DNA from: 2-12-FULL-60-25 sp964638165
Lineage (GTDB): Bacteria > Patescibacteriota > Patescibacteriia > 2-12-FULL-60-25
Direction: 5' to 3'
Assembly (NCBI GenBank): GCA_964638165.1
Contig: CAZWYJ010000040.1
Location: forward strand, 1-10,451
Length of the DNA stretch: 10,451 nt
The translations under genes were made by a program, and so were the position numbers. The notes beneath the pieces are model-generated. The model was not told the DNA's origin. It made no database searches and saw only the letters and a program-made list of their open reading frames with translations. This document shows, piece by piece, positions 5,583 through 10,451 of the stretch (position 1 is its first letter; each line of letters opens with the position of its first letter).

Positions 5583-6194
5583 GTGAGCAAGCTCATCCCG
5601 CCACCGATCAACGATGTTGCCGCCGAATTCGACGGCCTTCCTGGCGTTGGACCACGCGCCGCGCTCCGGTACGCGTACTGGCTCATGACACTCCCCCGCG
5701 ACCGCATCCTGCGTTTCGCGAACGCGCTCCAGCGTCTCGCAGACGGCGTGACGAGATGTAAAACCTGCGGACTCTGGTCCGTAACATCACCATGCATCAT
5801 CTGCGCCAATCCCGGGCGCGACCGTAGCAAGATCTGCGTGGTCGCGGGCCCGCAAGACGTCCGCATCATCGAAGAATCCGGGGCGTATAAAGGACTCTAC
5901 CACGTCACGAGTGGCACGATTGACCCGGTGAGCGGACGGACCCCGGATCAACTCTTCATCCCCCAGCTCATCAAACGCCTGCAGGACCCGACATCAACCG
6001 TGAATGAGGTCGTCCTCGCTTTCGATGCCGATGTCCCGGGAGATACCACCTACCTGTACATCAAAAAACAAATAGACGCCCTTGGGAATGCCAAATTCCG
6101 CATCACCCGCCTGGCCCGCGGGCTTCCAACCGGCTCCCAACTTGAATACGCGGACGAGATGACGGTGGCTGAGGCGCTGGAGAACAGGAGATAG
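5583..6194 (+). CDS. recR: Recombination protein RecR
   Basis: RecR works with RecO, and in many bacteria RecF, to load RecA on gapped single-stranded DNA. The 203 residues match the family length. Domains in order are a helix-hairpin-helix LPGVGPRAALRYA (19-31), a four-cysteine zinc finger (C59, C62, C71, C74), a Toprim domain (about 84-180), and a C-terminal ARGLPTGSQLEYADEMTV block followed by ALENRR. The Toprim segment reads AFDADVPGDTTYLYI where many RecR proteins have a GEAT-type motif, so Asp replaces Glu; GSQLEYAD replaces the common GGDLEYAD. Both changes look conservative. The start is GTG 5583, giving MSKLIPPPINDVAAEF at the expected distance from the helix-hairpin-helix; no ATG or Shine-Dalgarno sequence competes. 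It is probably co-transcribed with ybaB. It is flanked on both sides by the same inverted-repeat family. Confidence 0.95.
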   Translation: MSKLIPPPINDVAAEFDGLPGVGPRAALRYAYWLMTLPRDRILRFANALQRLADGVTRCKTCGLWSVTSPCIICANPGRDRSKICVVAGPQDVRIIEESGAYKGLYHVTSGTIDPVSGRTPDQLFIPQLIKRLQDPTSTVNEVVLAFDADVPGDTTYLYIKKQIDALGNAKFRITRLARGLPTGSQLEYADEMTVAEALENRR

Positions 6195-6201
6195 TTGATC
6201 G

Positions 6202-6263
6202 GTTGATTGGTAAGTAGTTGATTGGGCAATTGCATTTTTCCAATCAACTACTTACCAATCAAC
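6202..6263. repeat. Perfect 24-bp TTGATTGG-word hairpin after recR
   Basis: Arm 6202-6225 is the exact reverse complement of 6240-6263. The 14-nt loop starts with the self-complementary GCAATTGC and ends in a T-run. The right arm is identical to 5546-5569 upstream of recR. It is followed by TTTTGACGAC, a short T-run that could make it a weak recR terminator. A second, conventional terminator lies 30 bases further on. Confidence 0.92.
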
Positions 6264-6279
6264 TTTTGACGACATTCGT

Positions 6280-6320
6280 AAAAAAATAAAAAACCCTCGA
6301 GTATATCGAGGACTTTTTAT
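6280..6320. terminator. Intrinsic terminator of rplU, possibly bidirectional
   Basis: A six-bp stem, CCTCGA (6295-6300) with TCGAGG (6306-6311), encloses loop GTATA. On the - strand it is followed by GGTTTTTTATTTTTTT, an ideal U-tract 22 bases after the rplU stop. On the + strand it is followed by ACTTTTTATTT, so it can also stop recR transcripts. It is an ordinary terminator, quite unlike the long word-based hairpins. Confidence 0.9.
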
Positions 6321-6333
6321 TTCTCAAACAGCC

Positions 6334-6645
6334 TTAGGCGACCTTGGTGATCAAAACCTTGGTAAACGGCTGACGATGACCCGTGCGACGCGTGTAGCGG
6401 GACTTAGCCTTGTACTTCACGATGGAGAGCTTTTCGCCCTTTCCGTGCTCAACGATTTCACCGGAGACCTTGACGCCAGAGAGAACCGGGGTGCCCAATT
6501 CCACCTTTGATCCATCGTCCTCGGCGAGCAAGAGCGCGTCGAATTCAACCTTGCCCCCCTTGTCAATGGGAAGCTTCTCGATCTTGAGTTGCTGACCTTC
6601 GCGGACGATGTACTGCTTTCCGCCGGTCTGAATGACTGCAAACAT
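6334..6645 (-). CDS. rplU: Large ribosomal subunit protein bL21
   Basis: Ribosomal protein of the 50S subunit that binds 23S rRNA. The 103-residue product has exactly the usual length. The N-terminus FAVIQTGGKQYIV and the C-terminal signature GHRQPFTKVLITKV (88-101) are diagnostic, with the basic stretch KYKAKSRYTRRT before it. ATG 6645 is the family start; an in-frame ATG at 6675 would add ten residues but lies between the -10 and -35 boxes, upstream of the predicted transcription start. No Shine-Dalgarno sequence is present and the leader is predicted to be about three bases. The gene stands alone with its own promoter and terminator; L27 (rpmA), its usual partner, is not next to it. Confidence 0.97.
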   Translation of the reverse strand: MFAVIQTGGKQYIVREGQQLKIEKLPIDKGGKVEFDALLLAEDDGSKVELGTPVLSGVKVSGEIVEHGKGEKLSIVKYKAKSRYTRRTGHRQPFTKVLITKVA

Positions 6646-6654
6646 AGTGGGCAA

Positions 6655-6683
6655 ATAGTAATGGAATCGAGCCATTTCGTCAA
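6655..6683 (-). promoter_or_regulatory. rplU promoter, predicted leaderless
   Basis: On the - strand TTGACG (6683-6678) is followed after exactly 17 bases by TACTAT (6660-6655). Nine bases separate the -10 from ATG 6645, so transcription should start within about three bases of the start codon. Confidence 0.75.
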
Positions 6684-6760
6684 GTACACATAGCCTTCTT
6701 CCTCTGCAAAGGCCTCAAAACAGCCTCTACGCTTGATAAACCTCATCCGTATAACCCGTA

Positions 6761-6789
6761 TTGATCCCTTTTTCAGAACCAGCTACCCT
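6761..6789 (+). promoter_or_regulatory. yebC promoter, predicted leaderless
   Basis: TTGATC (6761-6766), exactly 17 bases, then TACCCT (6784-6789), then nine bases to ATG 6799. The geometry is identical to rplU and gpmI. The -10 keeps the key TA and the final T. Confidence 0.6.
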
Positions 6790-6798
6790 GTCCCTACT

Positions 6799-7512
6799 AT
6801 GTCCCGGCACTCCAAATGGTCAAAAGTCAAGCAGTTCAAGGGCGCGATTGATGCCAAGCGATCCGCCTCTTTTACCAAACTCGCCCATGAAATCACCGTG
6901 GCCGTCCGTGAAAAGGGACCGGATCCGAACTTTAATGTTCGCCTGCGCGTTGCCATTGATCGAGCGAAAAAAGGCTCAATGCCAAAAGAGAATATCGAGC
7001 GGGCGATCAAACGAGGCTCCGGAGAAAATGACGGGGAAGCTAAGCTTGAGCAACTCACCTACGAGGCATACGGACCCGGAGGATCCGCTCTCATCATAGA
7101 GTGTGTCACGGACAACCGTAATCGCTCGGTCGCGGACGTCAAACACATCCTCGCCAAGAACGGAGGAACATTCGCCTCCACCGGTGCCGTCACCCACCTC
7201 TTCACCCGCACGGGCATGGTCCGCGCCAAGGGCGAGATGAGCGATGAGGCGGAGCTTGCGCTCATCGAAGCCGGGGCCACAGACATCTCACAGGAAGATG
7301 GAGAGATTGCCATCAAGACGCAACCGCAAGAACTCATGACGATTGCCACGATCGCGGAACAGCAGGGACTCGCGATCGAATCCGCGCAATTCGAATGGGT
7401 TCCGACCATGCCGATTGATCTGGACGAGGAAAAGGGCATGCAAGTCGCCGAACTCGTCGAAGCCCTTGAGGAACACGACGATGTCTCACGGGTATACACG
7501 AATGTGGTTTAG
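6799..7512 (+). CDS. yebC: YebC/PmpR family protein (TACO1 type)
   Basis: A 237-residue member of the YebC/TACO1 family, whose members act as DNA-binding regulators in some bacteria and in translation (relief of ribosome stalling) in others. Family blocks are clear: HSKWSKVKQFKGAIDAKR near the N-terminus (4-21), FTKLAHEI (25-32), MPKENIERAIKRGSG (61-75), TYEAYGPGG (87-95) and the C-terminal FEWVP motif. ATG 6799 gives the canonical N-terminus; an in-frame ATG at 6733 adds 22 residues that overlap the promoter. The predicted leader is about two bases with no Shine-Dalgarno sequence. It is divergent from rplU and convergent with gpmI. Its TAG stop forms the outer edge of the intergenic palindrome shared with gpmI. 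Which of the two proposed family roles applies cannot be read here. Confidence 0.95.
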   Translation: MSRHSKWSKVKQFKGAIDAKRSASFTKLAHEITVAVREKGPDPNFNVRLRVAIDRAKKGSMPKENIERAIKRGSGENDGEAKLEQLTYEAYGPGGSALIIECVTDNRNRSVADVKHILAKNGGTFASTGAVTHLFTRTGMVRAKGEMSDEAELALIEAGATDISQEDGEIAIKTQPQELMTIATIAEQQGLAIESAQFEWVPTMPIDLDEEKGMQVAELVEALEEHDDVSRVYTNVV

Positions 7513-7598
7513 AATATAGAATTCAGAATATAGAATATGGAGTAGAGAAAAGCTCTCTACTCCATATCCATATTCTATATTCCAAATTCCAGATTCTA
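7510..7598. repeat. Long AT-rich palindrome spanning both stop codons of yebC and gpmI
   Basis: Left arm 7510-7548 and right arm 7554-7598 fold on loop AAAGC. The inner 14 bp (7535-7548 with 7554-7567) are perfect, as is the 13-base match 7526-7538 with 7570-7582. The outermost six bp (TAGAAT with ATTCTA) contain the two stop codons. The right arm carries a CCATAT duplication (7562-7573) that the left arm lacks, a sign of slippage. Words are GAATATAGA and GGAG. It fills the entire gap between the convergent genes and could act as a bidirectional terminator, but it has no T-tract. Confidence 0.88.
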
Positions 7599-9101
7599 AA
7601 CAAAGCTTTTCCCGGTCATCTCCTTTGGGATCTCAAGCCCCATCATGGTCAATATCGTGGGTGCAATATCGGAGAGCAGGCCCTCTGACCTATTGAACGT
7701 ATAGCCTTGGTCGGAGACAAGTATGAACGGAACCGGGTTCAGAGTATGCGAGGTCAGGGGCTGATTCGTTATTGAATCAAAAACTTGTTCAGCATTTCCA
7801 TGGTCCGCCGTGATCAAGACATCCGCTTCAATGCGCCTTGCCGCTTCAACGATGCGCCCGATTGCCGTATCAACCGCCTGCACGCCAGACTTGATCGCCT
7901 CCATATTCCCGGTGTGGCCAACCATGTCGCAATTCACGAGGTTTGTGATGATCAAGCCGTATGTCCGGCCCTCCAATCCCCTGATCACGCCGTCCGCGAT
8001 TTCGAAGGCGCGCATTTCCGGTTTTTCATCATAGGTCTTCACGCTCTTATCGCTCTCGACCATCACGCGATCCTCCCCCGGATCCGGCTCATACCGTTGC
8101 GCATTAAAAAAGAAGGTGAGGTGCGTAAACTTTTCCGTCTCCGTGACGCGTAATTGCTTGATCCCTGCGCGACTGACGACCTCGGATAAGGTATTCGTTA
8201 GTTCCTCCGGCGGGTATGCCACGCGCACGTCGAGATCATCGTCATACTTGGCCATGGCCACAAGCGCGAGGTTCTCGATCTTCGCGCCGACGATATGCTT
8301 CGCGAGCTGGCGCGCGCGGTCTGCACGGAAATTTGCCGTAATAACTGCGTCATTCGAAGCGATGCACGCCTGTTCGCCTTCCTGAATTTCGATTCCCGCC
8401 GGATCAATGAATTCATCCGTTACACCGGCTTCATACGCAGCAAGGACAGCGTCTTTGGCACAGGCATATTTTTTCCCTTCGCCGCACATGGTCTTAAAAT
8501 GGCGCTCGATCCGGTCCTGATTATTATCGCGGTCCATGCCCCAGTACCGCCCGCCGATACTCACAATGCGCCCCATGCCCTGCTCTTTCAAAAACGCTTC
8601 GAGATCATCAATATACGCGATCGCGCTCTTCGGAGCCACATCGCGGCCGTCCGTAAAGAGGTGCAGGGAGAGCCTTTGAATCCCCTCCGCCTTCGCCACC
8701 TTTACCAAGCCTTTGAGATGGTCTGTGTGCCCATGCACGCCACCCGGACTCGCGATCCCGATGAGGTGAAGCGTGCTCCCCTGTTTTTTGACATGATCGA
8801 ACGCCGAACGAATCGCCTCGTTTTGCGCGATCTCCCCGCTCTCTACCGCCTTATTGATCTTCACGAGGTTGTGATACACGATGCGCCCGGAACCGATGAC
8901 GAGGTGGTTCGCCTCGCTCGTGCCCATCTGCCCATCCGGGAGACCAATAGATTCCCCGCTCGCATCCAAGAGTGCGTGCGGACATGCATGCCAGTACTCG
9001 TCCAAATGCGGAGTACATGCCTGCGCAATAGCATTGTGTTCGATAGCTTCATTGTGGCCGAGACCGTCGCAGATGATGAGAATAATAGGACGCTGATTCA
9101 T
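7596..9101 (-). CDS. gpmI: 2,3-bisphosphoglycerate-independent phosphoglycerate mutase
   Basis: Manganese-dependent glycolytic enzyme that interconverts 3- and 2-phosphoglycerate. The 501 residues match the family. Metal and catalytic residues are all present: D12 (CDG), nucleophile S62 in GTSEANHLVIGSGR, H123 in GGVHGH, R153 and D154 in DGRDVAP, the GRYWGMDRDNNQDR block (184-197), K324 in TEKFTHLTFFF, D392 and H396 in CDMVGHTG, D433 and H434 in TADHGNAE, and H452 in SHTLNPVPF. Small departures from the commonest sequences are GTSEANH for GNSEVGH and GGVHGH for GGVHSH. ATG 9101 is preceded by a TATAAT box nine bases away and by no Shine-Dalgarno sequence. It lies downstream of the FN3-SGNH gene on the same strand but has its own promoter. 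Confidence 0.97.
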   Translation of the reverse strand: MNQRPIILIICDGLGHNEAIEHNAIAQACTPHLDEYWHACPHALLDASGESIGLPDGQMGTSEANHLVIGSGRIVYHNLVKINKAVESGEIAQNEAIRSAFDHVKKQGSTLHLIGIASPGGVHGHTDHLKGLVKVAKAEGIQRLSLHLFTDGRDVAPKSAIAYIDDLEAFLKEQGMGRIVSIGGRYWGMDRDNNQDRIERHFKTMCGEGKKYACAKDAVLAAYEAGVTDEFIDPAGIEIQEGEQACIASNDAVITANFRADRARQLAKHIVGAKIENLALVAMAKYDDDLDVRVAYPPEELTNTLSEVVSRAGIKQLRVTETEKFTHLTFFFNAQRYEPDPGEDRVMVESDKSVKTYDEKPEMRAFEIADGVIRGLEGRTYGLIITNLVNCDMVGHTGNMEAIKSGVQAVDTAIGRIVEAARRIEADVLITADHGNAEQVFDSITNQPLTSHTLNPVPFILVSDQGYTFNRSEGLLSDIAPTILTMMGLEIPKEMTGKSFV

Positions 9102-9110
9102 AGCCGGAGG

Positions 9111-9139
9111 ATTATAGGAGAGAGGAGGAAGATGAGCAA
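9111..9139 (-). promoter_or_regulatory. gpmI promoter, predicted leaderless
   Basis: On the - strand TTGCTC (9139-9134), exactly 17 bases, then a perfect TATAAT (9116-9111), then nine bases to ATG 9101. It fits inside the 91-base gap after the FN3-SGNH stop codon, so gpmI need not depend on read-through. Confidence 0.75.
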
Positions 9140-9192
9140 GAAAAGCTACAGCGTCACCTCTCCTTCGATCACAATCGTGCGAACGGGTGGAA

Positions 9193-10451
9193 TCAGATAT
9201 CCCCTCTTCCCTCGATCACATCCACGATACGTTGACTGAAGATCGGGGCGGCCATGATGGCAAACGGGTCGTTATTCGGGTGGGAGTCATCAATAGACGC
9301 GGCATAGGCCGGCAGGAGCACGTTCCCGCCACCAGTCTCAAGCTCAAAGAAGTCCCACACGAAGATATTGTCGCCGGGTTCGTCCCATGTATCCGTGACC
9401 CATTCGACGAAGGCACGCGCCCGCGCGGCTTCATCCTCATTCGTACTCGCAATGACATTCGCGGCAAGCGTCCACACAATGAACCGGTTATTTGGGAATT
9501 CGTGCATCTTTTCTTTCAGGGCATTGTACTGAAGGCGATAGTTCTCATCTGTCTTCGCGCCCGATGTCACGTCCGGAGACCCTGTATCTGGACCAATGTT
9601 CGCCCCTGGGAAGCAATGCTTCCAGATAATGACATCGTGGTCATCGGTCAGGAGTTCGAGCGTTTTTTCTTCCTGGTACTCCGTTTCTCCGGCATGATTC
9701 ACCCAGATATTCCAGTAGTCGTATGGGTAATTGTTCCAGCCGTATGGGGAACTCTTCGGGAAGTCCTGCGCCGTAATCGCGTACGCCGTACTGCTCCCAG
9801 CATTGTGAGCCGTGAACCAGTCCTGGACGCCGCCACCCCAGACCACGCCGCCCGTGCTGTGATGAAGGAAAATGATACTCGACGAGGTTGACATCGGCGT
9901 TGATGAATCGTCGTCCAGCGTCTGGAATGTATAGTCCCCAGTCGTCGTCGCATTACCTGAAGCGTCTTGAGAGGACATACGGAAGTGATAGAGCGTGCTC
10001 GTGGCCAATCCGGTCAGTGTTATGGAGTGCGATGTGACGAGAGAGGAAGAAGATGTCGTGGAGCCGTAGCCGGTGTCCGTGCCGTATTCAACGGTCGAGG
10101 TCGCATTCTCATTCGTGGTCCATGTGATGGTGGCGGAACTACCGGTCGTAGATGAGGCGACGGAGGAAATGACGGGGGCAGTCACATCAGCCGCGGCTTC
10201 TGTCCTGAACGTGTAGTCCGTAGAGCTGGCATGATTGCCCGAGGCATCTTGCGACAAGACGCGGAAATGGTAGACGGTATCAGCCGTGAGGCTTTCGATG
10301 ACAATGGAGTGGGAGGTCGTGAGCGCAAGAGAGGAGGTTGTGCTTCCATAACTATCCGTGGTGCCATATTGGACCGTGGAGGTTGCATTCTCATTCGTGG
10401 TCCAGGTGATCGTGGCGGACGTGGCTGTTGTTGACGAGGCGACGGAGGAGA
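9193..10451 (-). CDS. FN3-repeat protein with C-terminal SGNH-hydrolase-like domain (5' end outside window)
   Basis: The frame is open to the window edge; 418 residues are visible and the N-terminus, with any signal peptide, lies beyond. Residues 1-84 and 91-178 are two fibronectin-III-like modules repeating every 94 residues (SSVASSTT at 1 and 95; TITWTTNENATSTV; YHFR; QDASGN), rich in Ser and Thr as in surface proteins. After a short linker, 190-418 resembles an SGNH/GDSL-type hydrolase: IIFLHHSTGG with candidate nucleophile S198, DVIIWKHCFPGANI (272-285), NNRFIVWTLAANV (320-332), and DDSHPN with a D387-x-x-H390 pair. This order fits a Ser/Asp/His catalytic site, but the family call is from motif pattern and memory. 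Such domains often deacylate polysaccharides; the substrate is unknown here. The protein ends right after the domain with no visible anchor. It is upstream of gpmI. Confidence 0.72.
   Translation of the reverse strand, partial: SSVASSTTATSATITWTTNENATSTVQYGTTDSYGSTTSSLALTTSHSIVIESLTADTVYHFRVLSQDASGNHASSTDYTFRTEAAADVTAPVISSVASSTTGSSATITWTTNENATSTVEYGTDTGYGSTTSSSSLVTSHSITLTGLATSTLYHFRMSSQDASGNATTTGDYTFQTLDDDSSTPMSTSSSIIFLHHSTGGVVWGGGVQDWFTAHNAGSSTAYAITAQDFPKSSPYGWNNYPYDYWNIWVNHAGETEYQEEKTLELLTDDHDVIIWKHCFPGANIGPDTGSPDVTSGAKTDENYRLQYNALKEKMHEFPNNRFIVWTLAANVIASTNEDEAARARAFVEWVTDTWDEPGDNIFVWDFFELETGGGNVLLPAYAASIDDSHPNNDPFAIMAAPIFSQRIVDVIEGRGDI
9886..10449 (-). repeat. Two in-frame 282-bp coding repeats (FN3 modules)
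   Basis: Units 10449-10168 and 10167-9886 encode two 94-residue modules in the same frame. DNA similarity is visible, for example GACGGAGGA at both unit starts (10440 and 10158), and the protein similarity extends over the whole module. More units probably lie beyond the window edge. The pattern indicates internal duplication of a domain. Confidence 0.8.

Noticed and set aside
5502..6263. CRISPR-like repeats around recR
   Set aside because: Only two copies, 694 bases apart with a gene between them, and each is part of a hairpin; no regular repeat-spacer array exists.
8295..9239. Long open frame (314 codons) on the + strand opposite gpmI
   Set aside because: It is antisense to a fully conserved gpmI whose catalytic residues are all intact; the translation shows no recognisable domain. 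It is a shadow of codon bias.
9187..9891. Open frame of 234 codons on the + strand opposite the SGNH domain
   Set aside because: The opposite strand carries conserved hydrolase-like motifs and internal repeats; this frame has no coherent protein pattern.

Overview
The window looks like a chromosomal segment from a moderately GC-rich, compact bacterial genome. I infer a candidate-phyla-radiation (Patescibacteria/Parcubacteria-like) organism. The reasons are short housekeeping proteins with family-divergent motifs, no Shine-Dalgarno sequence in front of any gene, tight packing with one ATGA start/stop overlap, and a divergent FolD. The lineage is inferred; the gene identities are read from the sequence. 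It is a scaffold: a run of exactly 100 N at 3366-3465 marks a gap of unknown size.

Layout. (1) 1-1709, + strand: the C-terminal part of glyA (serine hydroxymethyltransferase), then folD. These are consecutive one-carbon/folate steps. (2) 1782-3340, - strand: an amino-acid permease of the aromatic amino acid/HAAAP type, followed by an unrecognised four-helix membrane protein that overlaps it by ATGA. (3) 3341-3673: a divergent intergenic stretch holding the gap, a GCGCAGG tandem array, a small palindrome and the dnaB promoter. (4) 3674-6194, + strand: dnaB, ybaB/ebfC and recR, a replication and recombination-repair group. (5) 6334-6645, - strand: rplU (L21), alone, with a clear promoter and intrinsic terminator. 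(6) 6799-7512, + strand: yebC. (7) 7596-9101, - strand: gpmI, the glycolytic phosphoglycerate mutase. (8) 9193 to the window end, - strand: a large partial protein with two fibronectin-III-like repeats and a C-terminal SGNH-hydrolase-like domain.

Two genome-scale patterns stand out. First, almost every sizeable gap between genes is filled by a long hairpin-forming inverted repeat (up to 23-24 perfectly paired bases). Each is built from short locus-specific words: GGGCGC, TAGGTGG, TTGATTGG or GAATATAGA. The G-rich arm is always on the left of the + strand. The same word set often recurs on both sides of one gene (folD, dnaB, recR). These elements could be terminators, but their changing vocabulary, fixed orientation and link to an assembly gap suggest an uncharacterised intergenic repeat system. 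Second, several genes have a sigma-70-type -10 box that ends only 7-9 bases before the start codon (rplU, yebC, gpmI, and less clearly the permease and folD). This predicts leaderless mRNAs and fits the absence of ribosome-binding sites.
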